Shown: piece after piece, positions 22,670 to 33,907 of the stretch
Numbering within the stretch: position 1 is the stretch's first letter
Layout of the letters: each line of letters starts with the position of its first letter
Assembly: GCA_018398585.1 (NCBI GenBank)
Contig: JAGTTD010000006.1
Location: forward strand, 5,468,501 to 5,532,500
Source: Simmondsia chinensis
Lineage: Eukaryota > Streptophyta > Magnoliopsida > Caryophyllales > Simmondsiaceae
Direction of reading: 5' to 3'
Length of the DNA stretch: 64,000 bases
The notes under the pieces: generated by a model
Seen by the model: only the letters and a program-made list of their open reading frames with translations
Told to the model about the DNA's origin: nothing
Databases searched by the model: none
Program-made: the position numbers and the translations under genes

Positions 22670-22874
22670 ATCAACTTATCATCCAACAAAAATTTTGCAT
22701 ACCTTATTGACAATGCTCTAAGAGTCTTTTTTTTGTTTTTTTTTTTGGGTACACGCTAATGGTCTTTTTTTAAGGATTATTAACTCAAAAATTTATATAT
22801 TATACACTCCATATTAAATTAGATTATATATTTTTAATTATATGACATATTATTTATATGATCTACAATATGTA

Positions 22875-25500
22875 TTAGACATCTTTCTAATATCTTAGAT
22901 AAAATATTTTAAAAACCTCCGTTCTCTCTCCTAAAACAAAACCCCAACGGTCACTTTCAGCCAACCTCTCCCAGCGCGTGTGGGTGCGTGGCCACCCACC
23001 CAGAGGCCGGAGCTCTGGTTCCGGGGTCGTCAAGGCCATCCTGTGCTGGTTGTTCAACGTCCGAGGGTGATCGTTGACTCTCAGAGGGTCCAACCCTTCG
23101 TCTTCCTCCTCGTCGCTCCTCTATTCATCCTCCATCTTCACCGGTTATATCTGCCTTCATCGTGATCCCCCCAAATCCGACCATCTGCTTTCAGCCACGC
23201 CGCACCGGTAACTCTTCCCCCATAATCTCTTTCTTCTTCTTCTCACTCTCACATACCCATCCCGCCACAACGGGTCACCTCCTCAACCTCCGGTGACCAC
23301 CAGCACAGCGTCCCGCCAATGTCGGCTTTTAATTATTCAATGTCAATTTTTGTTGACGGTCTCCCGAAGTTTACTTCAAACTTGTGGCTTAAGGTTGTTT
23401 TTCGGGAATTTAGATCAGTTTATGACTGTTTTGTCCAGCAAAATAGAAGGGTCAAAACAAGACTTTCTTATGGTTTTGTTAGATTCCGACAACGAAATGA
23501 GGCCCTAAGGGCAATTGATTCCATAAATGGTCGTTGGATCATGGGATACAAGATTAAGGTTAACTGGGCTAAACAACGCAGTGGGTCGAATAGCAGGCAG
23601 TGTCAGAATCAGAATCGCACAAGGGTACACTTAGGAGGGTTGATGATATAGTCATCAATCAAATTCCAGAGGACACGGTTCAATCGCCCCAGGAAAGGGG
23701 TGCAATGGAACATAACGATCCCAAGGTCATAACAGCTTCCATAAACAAACAGGTGGAAGCTTGGATGTGCAGATCGATAATAGCCCATTCGTATAGGGAT
23801 GATACACTAGATAATGTCCTCAGGTTCCTTACGGAGAATGAATTTTTTGACTTGACACCGCGAGGATTGAGCTCAGAAATCTTTATCCTTACTTGCGACT
23901 CGACCGAGGCTATGGATGAATACCTCGGTGCCAGGAAACATGTACTTCTTTGCAAATTCAGAGAGGTGAACCGCTACACAAGACAAACTCTTCGTAGTAT
24001 GAGAAGAAGAGTGTAGATTGAAATCCATGGTCTTCCATTATAGTGCTGGTCAACGGAGAGCTTCACTATTTTTGCGTGAATCTGGGGTAACTTCATTCGA
24101 GTGGATTCGCGAACTTCGGCAATGAGATGTGTGGATGTGGCAAGGGTTCTAATTGATACTTGCTTCGTATCTACTATCCAACAGGTTGTGCAAGTCAACT
24201 TTAGTGAGGGAAGCCGAATAGTTTTTGTAAAGGAAGGGAACTCCGAGCTAATCCTGAGCTACTCCGCGGAAGTTATCCACCTCGTAGCGTTTGCCAGATT
24301 AAATAGGGAAGAAGGTCAAACCCTACGTCAAGCTCCTAACGTTAATACCAACACCAACCCGGATCCTATTGACCGTGCTATGTACCTGATCCAGGAGATG
24401 GACCCTTCGATACGCCCGAGGACTAGGTGTATGGATGTGCGTACTGATAATCTGAGTGCGGGACACGTTACGCTACATGTTAACGATCAGGTTATTGGTA
24501 CCGGATCCTTACTCATTTGTCTACCTCTCTCCACCGAGAGTCTTTGAACAGCCTGTAGTTATACAGTGCCAGGTTAACAGACCATGTGTAAGATCGCAAC
24601 TGCTTCTGCCTTGGGTTGAGGACAGTGGGATGCAAGTTCAGATCACACCTCAAGCGGATCAAATACCAAACACTAATAGTGGCAGCGAGTCTGAGTCGTC
24701 GGGTCCAACCTTTCCATCGGGGTTTGAACCATTGATTGATCATAGTCATGTCCAGGACATGGACTTGTGTGTTAATTTGGCTCAAGATATCGCAGAAACC
24801 TCAAAGGCAGGGGGAAGGAGAAGAAGAGAGACCAGGGCGTCAGGAACCTAATGATGGTGCCACTAAAAAGGATCGCAAGGCTCTCAAGCGTTGGAAAAAA
24901 AAACCAAGAGAAACAGAACCTTCAAGAGTTCTTCAAATATATGTCTCCTGGTAACAGTGGGAAGAAGAGGCCTGAGAAAGTGACCAAGGCCAAAGGGAAG
25001 AAAAAGACTCGAAACAAGAACAAGAAGTGCTTCACAGCTGAGCAACTGCTCAAGGAGAAACGCACTTGGGAAACCGAAAAGTTGCTTGGGTTGGGATTTC
25101 ATGGGAATGAATCCCTTATGATTGAGCGCTTTGCTCAAATGGACTAATGTTTGGATTCGCAGTGCTGTTCTCCCTTAGATCTTTTTGGATTTGGTTTCAT
25201 CTTCTTTCTCTTTCCAGTCCGGTACTTGTTCAGATCTGTTGCGCCTTGTTTTCCAGTTTTTGGGTTGCTTCTTGTCCGTGTTTTTCTTCGTTGCTCATGG
25301 GTCTCCTTTTTCGTGTTTTGTGGGTCGTAGTTGGTCTCCTGTTTTGTTATTTTTTGCCCTGTTTTCTGTTGCCCCTCCCCCGTCGTCTTTTCTTTGATTT
25401 GTTTGCCTATTCCGTCTCCGTTTTTCGGAGTTGTCAGGGATCGCTTTGTCGAGGCCCCTGTGCTGTTATTCGGCTTTGTCGATATTTATCGGAAAAAAAA
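22875..25500 (+). mobile_element. ORF1-only L1-type LINE with 17-bp target duplication
   Basis: A perfect 17-base duplication (ATGATCTACAATATGTA at 22858-22874 and 25501-25517) encloses 2,626 bases: a 5' leader, a degenerate ORF1 (23319-25147), a T/G-rich 3' UTR and a terminal A run. No endonuclease, reverse transcriptase or RNase H is present between ORF1 and the 3' UTR. The element inserted as one unit, so the ORF2-less form itself was mobilised, presumably in trans by a full L1. Confidence 0.88.
23319..25147 (+). pseudogene. L1-type LINE ORF1 (RRM domain protein), frameshifted
   Basis: The N-terminal 80 residues are an RNA-recognition motif: SIFVDGLPKF (RNP2-like) and RLSYGFVRFRQRNEALRAI (RNP1-like), then IKVNWAKQR. 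After a frameshift near 23600 comes a DUF4283-like region (WMCRSIIAHSYRDDTLDNVL, CDSTEAMDEYL, IEIHGLPL). Stops lie at 24014 and about 24038 and 24078, and further shifts near 24500, 24840 and 24900. The C-terminus is Lys-rich and ends with TWETEKLLGLGFHGNESLMI. ORF1 proteins coat LINE RNA. Not expressible as is. Confidence 0.8.
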
Positions 25501-25517
25501 ATGATCTACAATATGTA

Positions 25518-26049
25518 AACTTAGTTCTAAAGTTAAGCTAATGTCAAGTAGACAACATAATTTTAATAATCAAGTTGCAAATGAGCTCAAACTGAATTAA
25601 TAGATAACTCATATTGGATAACTTACATCTAACATGACCAAACTGTTAAATTGTCATGACTTTCCTAAAAGGAGTTGAAAAACAACACTCTCTTTCCACC
25701 CTCAAATAAGGAAATCTACTTCCACAATTGCATTAGAAATTTTCAAACAAAGGATGCCATGATTTTATTTACATCTTGAGAATTATTACAAGAAATTATT
25801 CCACAATGAATGGTGAGACTTGTTGATATTCAATCTACCCTCAAAACTACCATACAAAGATAAGATCTTCACATGAAAACAGATAACGACCGTTACATAA
25901 AAATAAGGTAATTACCTTAGCCGTTATATTACAACCGATCTTCAACAAACCCGACACATCATATTCTATCCACAACACACTGTTTTTGTAACTCTGTGAC
26001 CATGATTCAAAACTATGAATCTTAAGACGATAAGAGTAATGAAGGATAA
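25518..26049. other. Intergenic DNA, no gene seen
   Basis: AT-rich, with no domain-bearing ORF. It lies downstream of the coiled-coil gene and next to the ORF1-only LINE. Confidence 0.4.
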
Positions 26050-26360
26050 ACTTTTACCTCTGCTTGGTTGTTAATATTACCCCATAGATAGTACCATCCA
26101 TTACTTTTATTTTCTCTAACTTCCAAATTAGGGTAAAGAGGGAGGATAAATGTTTTTAAAAAATATGGACAATTTTGTCGCTATTTCACTGTAACTCTCT
26201 TTATCCTTAGCTTTTTTATTCAATTGTCAAACGTGGGCAAATCTTTTACTCCTCTTTACCCCCACCTCTCTTTATTTAACATTCTGAACAATGGTAGATT
26301 AACCACTTACCTTCCCCTTTTCTACCGCTTTTTACCCAATTGTCAAACAAAGGGTTAAGT
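26050..26360. mobile_element. Possible MITE abutting the coiled-coil gene stop
   Basis: The ends carry loosely inverted ACTTTTACCTCTGCTTGG and AACCCTTTGTTTGACAA motifs; internal CAATTGTCAAACGTGGG partly repeats the right end. It ends within a few bases of the stop codon at 26364. Superfamily and target duplication are not clear. Confidence 0.35.
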
Positions 26361-26363
26361 TCC

Positions 26364-27184
26364 TCAATGATGCCTTATTGGAGGAACCGATTTTCTTCGC
26401 TCGAGTTGAAGTTGCTCCTCTAACTCCGATATCCTTTGCAAGGATGCTTGTTCGATGCATGAACGGCGTTTACATTCTTCTTCAAGCATTCCTGTCATCT
26501 TGTATCTTAACTCCGCCATTTCCTGAGCTAGCTCCTCTGCTTCTTCCTTTGCTTTCACTTTTTCTTCCCTTAGCTCCTCCTTCAGCCGCTTCACAATATT
26601 TTCGTACTCTTGGATTTTTTGGGAAATTGCCTTGAAAATATAACCGTTACCCATTTCGTTACCCTCAGAAAGTTCAGAATTCAAATCAGATTGTGAAAAT
26701 TCTTTGTTTTCTAGCCATTGAAAGAATGATTTAGCATTCCTTTCAGATGCGTCAAGCGCATTCTTCAATTCTAAGTTCTCTGTTTCCAAAGCTTCGATAC
26801 TTTTCTGTGCATTGAGAACACGGTCCTCAAGTTCATGAACAAACTCGTTCATCCTAGCTTTATCTTGAAGACATTCTTGCTCCATGGCCATCATTTCCAG
26901 CCTCATGCTTTCTATTTCGCATTGGTATTCCAGCGCAACTGATGAAATTGATTCTTCTAGTCTTTCTATCTGTAAATTTGAGTCCAGCAATTCCGCTTCC
27001 TTGGTCTCTATTTGATGCGTCAGAAACACGCGCTCTGAGTTTGATCGCTTATGTTCTTCTCTTAAGTAAATGACCTCGTCCTGGAGAGAAACGGTGTTAG
27101 CTAACGTAGTCTCCAGGTGGTCTATGTGGTGCTTAAGTCGATCTACCTCTGCATTACTCGCATTTAGTTGATCCCGTAAATAGT
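26364..27184 (-). CDS. Coiled-coil gene exon 4 (last)
   Basis: An 821-base exon with acceptor CCTTGCAG. It encodes YLRDQLNASNAEVDRLKHH through LERRKSVPPIRHH. The last residues lie next to a possible MITE and may be a changed C-terminus. Confidence 0.87.
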
Positions 27185-30100
27185 CTGCAAGGATTACGAT
27201 GACACCACGGAGTAAATGAAATAATTTCAGGACTTCGTGTCGAAAATTACCGGCACCATTACTGGAAGGAGATTATGGTTACAATATCAAAGATGCAAAC
27301 AAACACATCCAGATAAATTTTCAAAGGGAATTGTTATTGCCAGCGCAAAAATTATTATTACTAGAGAATGATGTAGCTTACAAACAATAAAAGTCACAAA
27401 ATTGCCTTGAAAACTATGATCTTGTTCTGACAATAACAATTTTGTCTATCAATAACATACCGTTTCCGAAAACTCACCATAAATAAGTTACAGGAATGGA
27501 ATAATGCATCTGAAAATATATCCATGAATTCTTGCAGAAGGTAACTAGGAGATCCGATCAGTCAAATTTACTCAGATTCCTAGAAGAAATGTACCATTTC
27601 CTGATAAAAAGTACAACAATTTAAGCCTTTTCAACTACTGGGGGTCAACTACATTGACAATTGTATGCTATTGTGCTCTATCATGAATCATAATTTTGAC
27701 ATTTTTTTCACAACACCTCACAGCACATTTGCATTCTTAGAAATGGAGATGACAAAATATTAGCACAATAGTGAAAGCGCTCATTGCTATAGGTGGAGTT
27801 TTTTGGGCTAAAAAGCACACTATTAAAACAAAATGTGCAGGGTGACCTTTATTTGATTCCATGAGCGGGCAATGCTTTAGGCTTTCATTTTTGCTATTGC
27901 TTCTGTTTTATTATTGCTTGCATGTTTAGTACTGCTTCATTTGACTTTAATTTAATTTTACAAATATTATTCCATTTTTGCTTTCTCATGTTGGGGGCCC
28001 TTGGAAACAGCCTCCCTAGCAGGTAGCACCCTGTATGGTAAGGCTCCATATATTTCATCTTCTTCAAATCCTACTTTAGCAAGAGCCTTTTTAGACACTA
28101 CATTTGTTTTTGTTGTTGTTGTTTCTTGCGCAGGGGCTATGCCAACATACACACAAAGCTAAAGTTGAGGCCATAAGACGAGTTCCTAAATTCAAATTCT
28201 TACTCCCAACTCACTTACAAACCAAAGAAAGAAACAAACAAAACAGTTGCGTCAGGGGACCACTCTGGAAGCTGTTTGCAAGGGAAGAGGGATGGGATTA
28301 TCCGGTCAGTACTTTAACATGGCGGAAGCAGTAAAAGTTAGATGTCGCATGAACCAAAGCAAAGAAGAGAAAGGCTTCTACAAGCCGGAACCCCAGTTCT
28401 AATGCTGAGAAATATTGGAAACAGTTATATCTATAAAAAAAAAAATAAAAAAATAACAATTCGAAAAATTCACAAGGGAACAAGTGAAAATTATTTATAT
28501 TCCATTCCAATTGTAAGCTTCTTTTGCTAACCTCCAACCAGAAGAAGGTGAAGGGAAGGTACCGCATAGTTTATGAAATTTCTTTTGTTCTTTTAGTGGA
28601 GTCTTTCCAATAACAAGGCACAGAAAGCAGGGATCAATAGGAGATTATGCAAGCCCTAATCTATCTGCAGTGATTTAGCACCATGTTTACAATGCTTTAC
28701 AACATGCCATACAAGTCTAGAAGCAGTGAAAGAAGCAGCCAATAGCTTTGCCACCAAAATGGGCATGGTCCGAAGGCAATATAACCAGCAGCACAATTGA
28801 CCAAACTGCATTTTGGCCAAGATAAATAGTTTCCCGTAGTCAAGCTCAAAAATGATTATCACAAATCATAGACCAGTCGACCTGCAGCAAAGTGAGGACA
28901 TTTAAGTATCTAAGATTTGGGTGTGAATGTGATAGTCGACCTGGAGCAAGTAGGACACTGAACACGATAACAAATCACTGAAACTTGGGTAAGAGCTGGA
29001 CATGGTCCACAAGTGCACATGCCTGAATGTCAGACTCACTATTTCACAAGAGTAATCTATTTTTCGGTCGAGTCCCCGTGGCGCACTAACGTCTAAGTAC
29101 TTTTCTCAAATACGGCTATTTTAGGGGAAAAAAATGGAGAGTTTGGATAATGTAGCTGGCAATACCAAATCATTCATAAAGCTAGCTCTATGTGCATCGT
29201 ATTAATGGTTTTGAGCTCTATCAAAAACAACAATGAACAGAACTTAAAATAATTACCTATTTCCTGATGACAATTACTCAGTTCTCTTTCCAACTCATGG
29301 ATTTGCTTATTATCTTCAGAGTGAGCATCAACCAGTCTCTTCACATGCAAGTTTAGTCCCTGCATATGTTTGAATCTCATAAGAGAAGATGCACGGCACC
29401 AATGCAGAACACCAAATTCAAGCATCTAATCCCTATATTGGACGAGAGAGAAATGGGACTGTCCTTTTAGAATGTGCATAATACAACAGATGTAGCGGCA
29501 AGCCATGAATCCCCAGCCGTACCCCAAAGGTTCAAGAAAATAAAATAAGACAAACTATTTTCTGCAAAATTCTCCGAAGGATTTCCAAGAACTATTGCTT
29601 GAACACTATGGCCTCAAACTGGAGCCACTCAAGATAACATAGCATCCCTTGACCTTTTAGTGAGTGCTTTGAAACTGTGTAGTAAAACTAAGACTCTGAC
29701 AACCTTTTCATTTTCATTTCAACTTTTTTTTTTTTCATTTAATTTACATAGGGCAAGGAATTTAAGGACAAGTTGATAGAAACTCCCAATTTTTGATAGT
29801 TTTTAATGGAAACCGTGAATTTATTATAGCAGTAAATGGTATCAAGTAAAAAGATATGAAAGGAAAATAAACAAATTACTTTGATCAGGTCATAGCTTTG
29901 GGATTGAGACTCCTGCAATGAATCCTTCTCTTTCCTTAGCTGCATTTGAAGGTACCGAACAAAAGACTTAAGAACCATAATACTAAGGTAAAATATGTTC
30001 CTTTTTATAATTTAGTGGACTTCCGTAGAGTCTGGGGTCATTTTCTTGGCCTATCACCCTGCAAGTTCTATCTTTTACCTTCTATGATAGAGATTTCTAT

Positions 30101-30932
30101 CTGCCATCAAGACACCCCCTTCTCAAAGATATGGCAAGGGCTTCTTTAGGGTCCCTTGCCAAAAGTAAAGTCATAACAAGTAGACCCAGTGACAGTGCAT
30201 TTGATTTGTTATCCAACATGGTGAAGAACAGTCTCTCCAATGGATATTTTTAAAATATAGTCTGTGTTTGACATTAGTGTTTATCCCACATTGCTATATT
30301 GTTAAAGATGTGCAACCTCAAAGTACTAGTTTTTGAAAGAAGGGAGTGAGTTAGCCCACGCAAAACGGGGCTATTGTGGTCAACTGACCTCATTATGTGG
30401 ATAGTGTTCTATGGATCTCTTAGTATCTCACATTCAAGTATGTATGATAGGCTTGAAACTTACCTAAAATTTGGATGACCTTTTTATAATCCGCCAGATT
30501 ATCAAATCAAATAACTTCCGTATAAGAATGGATCTCTGATTCACTGACAACTCTGGTATAAAAAATTATCAGCTTTAAAAGAATAAATGAAGGTAGGCAA
30601 GCAACCACCAGACCACATGCAGAATTTGGTATTATTACTTAAACTACTTCATAGATTAGCAAGCCATACTTGCTGAACCAATTATGGTCCTCAAAATAAA
30701 TTTGCGGAGCCTTAACAATAATCTCCACCCAACAATTTGTTCTCCTTGCCACCCTTCTATTTTATTAAATAACAAGAAGACATCAATTCTGCTGTTAAAA
30801 CATGGTCAGCAGTGCTGTCTATGTCAGTAGAGTAATGCAGAAATATACCTCTCTACATCTTGCTTCGATGTATAGTAGCTCCTCTATGTCAGATACAGTG
30901 CTGTCGCTATCACTCCGGGACCCGGAAGACAT
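26364..30932 (-). CDS. Coiled-coil 'myosin heavy chain-related' plant protein, 4 exons
   Basis: CDS exons: 30932-30849, 29939-29880, 29359-29257 and 27184-26364, 1,068 bases, or 355 codons plus TGA, with phases 0, 0 and 1 matching. The protein starts MSSGSRSDSDSTVSDIEELL, followed by LRKEKDSLQESQSQSYDLIK, then long heptad-rich coiled coil (HELERELSNCHQEIDYL; ELEDRVLNAQKSIEALE; KEEAEELAQEMAELRYKMTG; EEECKRRSCIEQASLQRI). No motor, membrane or signal segment is seen. It resembles a small plant-specific family annotated in Arabidopsis as myosin heavy chain-related (At5g07890-like, from memory). The function is unknown; the sequence suggests a self-associating scaffold. The ATG directly follows a TTGTAG acceptor, so a leader intron is likely. 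Confidence 0.85.
27930..28124 (+). mobile_element. RTE/SINE-type 3' tail copy, subfamily 2
   Basis: Contains TTTGACTTTAATTTAATTTT, TTGGGGGCCCTTGGAAACAG, TATGGTAAGGCT, AGAGCC and an imperfect CACTACATTTG end with (TTG)n. It lies in intron 3 of the coiled-coil gene, antisense to it. Confidence 0.65.
29257..29359 (-). CDS. Coiled-coil gene exon 3
   Basis: It encodes GLNLHVKRLVDAHSEDNKQI and HELERELSNCHQEI, ending in G that forms Asp with AC of exon 4. Confidence 0.85.
29880..29939 (-). CDS. Coiled-coil gene exon 2
   Basis: A 60-base exon encoding LRKEKDSLQESQSQSYDLIK; acceptor AAATGCAG, donor GTAATT. Confidence 0.85.
30849..30932 (-). CDS. Coiled-coil gene exon 1 (start codon)
   Basis: It encodes MSSGSRSDSDSTVSDIEELL plus YIEARCRE; donor GTATAT. 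A TTGTAG acceptor touches the ATG. Confidence 0.85.
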
Positions 30933-31479
30933 CTACAAGATACACAGAAACTTATTAGCTTCTGACAGCGAGCACATATGCATCCACAAAAACAAAGAGA
31001 AGAGGGCAATCCCAGTAAGGCTGAAGAGGAAGGAAGATTGTCTTTGTAAAATCAAATCGAGGATGTCGCATAGAGTAACAAGAATTACATAATGTATTTT
31101 AAGCAATATGTTGTTGGTCGTCATGCGAGGGATAAAAATAAAGGCCAAGAAAATTAACATGTATAACATTTTAGTGATTAAAACATTGTTATTAGTGTGA
31201 TTACATATTAAAGATTATCATAATTGTACTAAATTTAATAATTACATAATCTTTCATTCAAATTCCATGAACATAAAATGCAAAAGTAACTTGTATTCCT
31301 AAAAACACCAATTTCATTGCCTCAACATGCTGTATAAAGTTGAGACCACCCCGTTTCATGACACCTTGATTACAACCATGATGTGGCCGTAGACTATGAT
31401 TTGATATTATAATTATATTCAAAACTGAACGGTCCAATCTCATAACATCAAAGCAACGGTGAAGATGATAACAAACCCA

Positions 31480-31507
31480 CCCCCCCCCCCCCCCCCCCCC
31501 CCCCCCC
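31480..31507 (+). repeat. 28-base C homopolymer
   Basis: Flanked by ACAAACCCA and ACCCCCCCTTCTCCC. Unlike the other C/G runs here, no RTE tail is recognisable around it. Confidence 0.9.
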
Positions 31508-32447
31508 ACCCCCCCTTCTCCCTTTTTCTCGTAACAATTGTTATATAATATAATGGCCTTTGTTTGAGTCCATGCTCCATCCCTCTGGCTTTTAAATACA
31601 ATGTCATGTTCTGCGTGCTATCTTTGCACCTAAAAAAGTCTCGCTTTCACCAAGGCTAAATCTTTTAATCTCTTTAGCAATCAATCAACTCCTTAAATCC
31701 CTTGGAAATATAAACGGATGTGTCAAGCTCTACTGAGGGTAAGTATTGGAGATATGATGGCCTGCCCAACCACACGTTGAAACAAATGGCTCACCCAAGC
31801 TTTCCCTCTCTGTAACTTGTTAGAAGATTGTCTAAGATGAACGGGCAGAGCCCAACCTTACAGTCATATACTAATTTGATGCTCTCGAAAGCTAGGTTGA
31901 GTTTAAAATTGAGTATAGAAGTGAAGTCTCACTTTACAGGACTCATAAAGAAAAGATGAATATATAAGTTGGATAGGTACTTCAGATGATACCAATTAGT
32001 TTTGAGATAGAATCACATGTGGATTTATACATGGACCTCACACCAGAACCCCTTGGGTCAAGCCCAAGACTTGACGAAACTTCACAAAACCTTTGAAAGA
32101 ATTGATGATTTATCACCAAGGTACTAGCAAATATTAAGCGTGCAGCCTAATGTGAGATAGGATCAATGCTAGGAAAAAATCAACACAAGCACAACGGAAG
32201 CGAAAACAAACAAAATAACACACCATATTAATGTAGAAACCCTCCCTCAATTGGAGGGAAAAATTATGACCCGATTGGATATTAAAACTTTCACTATAAA
32301 TTATCGGATTACAATCTGTAACTGAACCCAAAACCCACACTTAATTTCACTCAATTTTCTCTCCCTTATTTTTTCTTCTTATCCTTTTTCCCCTTCTCAA
32401 AATCACGCACTCCCTTCTCTTTTTCAACCCACTCACACTTCCTCAAA
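31508..32447. other. No gene seen; probable leader intron of the coiled-coil gene
   Basis: Mixed AT-rich DNA with no element ends I can define. 32340-32440 is pyrimidine-rich (CTCTCCC, TTTTCTTCTT). Confidence 0.35.
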
Positions 32448-33111
32448 TTTTTTACCCCATTGGCACATTTGAAAAATATTTACGAAACTGGCATAGTTCC
32501 CAAAATATTTACCAAAATGGCACCATTTACTGTAGCCTCGTCAACGTACACCGCTTGAAACGGCGTACGCCAGTCGTATGTTCAGTGTACGCTGCTTGTA
32601 ACGGCGTATGGCCACGGCCCACCCGTTATACGCCGTTTGTGGCAGTAAGTTTTTTTTATACGAAAGCACAGCTAATTTGTATTTTAAAAGTTATTGCATT
32701 AAAATTATTTTACATAAATAATTTAAAATTTCAACAATTTTTTAAATTTTTTTAAGAAAGTATATTAACTTCATAATATTGTATATGTCATCTTTTTTAT
32801 TGTCACGTTATCTACCACATATTCTTTTTGGTTGTCATGTTATTTTTTCAAGTAACTATCCTGGCCACTTATAAATAGTTGATATCTTTCGTGGTCCTTT
32901 TCTAAATAATATTTTGGAAAAGAATGAAATTGTATCTTCTTACGGGTAACACACTGGTATTTGAACTGTTCATTTTTCCAAAAGTATCCACATCATATTG
33001 TGATACTTTTGTTTGTATAATTCTTTATATTTAAAAAGAGCATATGAGGGAATCTGTCATAAAGTTTATAGCTATGCCTGAAGAGAGCCATTGGGGCATT
33101 GAAAATGTATG

Positions 33112-33907
33112 CAACAACAACAACAACAACAACAGTCCCAGTGCCTTGCGGCTCCCACATAACGCGGGGTCGGGGGGGGGGGGGGGGGTGATGTACGCAG
33201 CCTTACCCCTTCTGGCAGGAAAGGAGACTGTTTTCGGGGACCCCCAACCTGGAGTGGTTGAGTTCCTGCAGATAAACCATCAATTCATCAATCGTGCATA
33301 AGGGAAAAAAAAAAAAAAAAAGAGCAGGAAGGGAAGGAGAAGAAGAGGAAGAAGAAGAAGGAGGAGAAGAAGAAGAGGAAGAAGATCGATGTCTAAACTA
33401 GCCTAAGAGTGTTACACTACAGGTTATGCTCGCCTACGGAACTTAGACCACCTGCCACTCCTCGCCCTACTCTACTCTGCTATCTCCGCTACTCTAATAC
33501 TAGCCCTCCAACGTGTCCTATCTAAGGCCATCTCCACTCTTAGGTTTAGGTGGGTTAGGTCTTGATGAATCGTCTCCAGCCAGGTCTTCTTTGGGCTGCC
33601 CCTCCCTCTTCTACTTATCGTTGTGTTGAGCTGTTCACACCGCTTGACTGGGGCTGAAGTCGGTCTTCTGCTGACATGTCCAAACCATCTGAGGCGTTGC
33701 TCCCTCAATTTGTCCTCTATCGAGGCTACACCCAGCTTGCCTCGAATCACATCATTCCTAATCCTATCCTTTCTTGTGTGGCCACACATCCAGCGTAACA
33801 TCCTCATCTCTGCCACCTTCATCCGCTGTGTTTGATTTTGTTTCATTGGTCGACACTTTGCCCCATATAGCATAGCCGATCTTACTACCGTTTTATAATA
33901 CTTTCCC
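33112..33907 (-). mobile_element. 5'-truncated RTE LINE with 13-bp target duplication
   Basis: On the minus strand it starts in the RT thumb (AAGGGAAAGTATTATAAAAC), encodes [40 protein letters not shown] and [20 protein letters not shown], then a UTR with a GAA-rich tract, a C run and (TTG)n at 33112. Perfect duplication TTGAAAATGTATG at 33099-33111 and 33908-33920. This is a recent-looking 796-base insertion into the foldback element. Confidence 0.92.
33315..33386 (+). repeat. GAA/GGA microsatellite in the truncated RTE
   Basis: An A17 run is followed by about 70 bases of GAAGGAGAAGAAGAGG-type purine repeat (pyrimidine on the LINE sense strand), at the UTR position where the RTE at 2764 has TCTATC repeats. 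Confidence 0.85.

Noticed and set aside
25147..25518. Plus-strand hydrophobic ORF
   Set aside because: It lies in the T/G-rich 3' UTR of the ORF1-only LINE; hydrophobicity reflects T-rich codons.
30158..30185. Small-subunit rRNA-like GTCATAACAAGTAGACC
   Set aside because: Match is about 17 bases with no flanking rRNA similarity; chance is likely.
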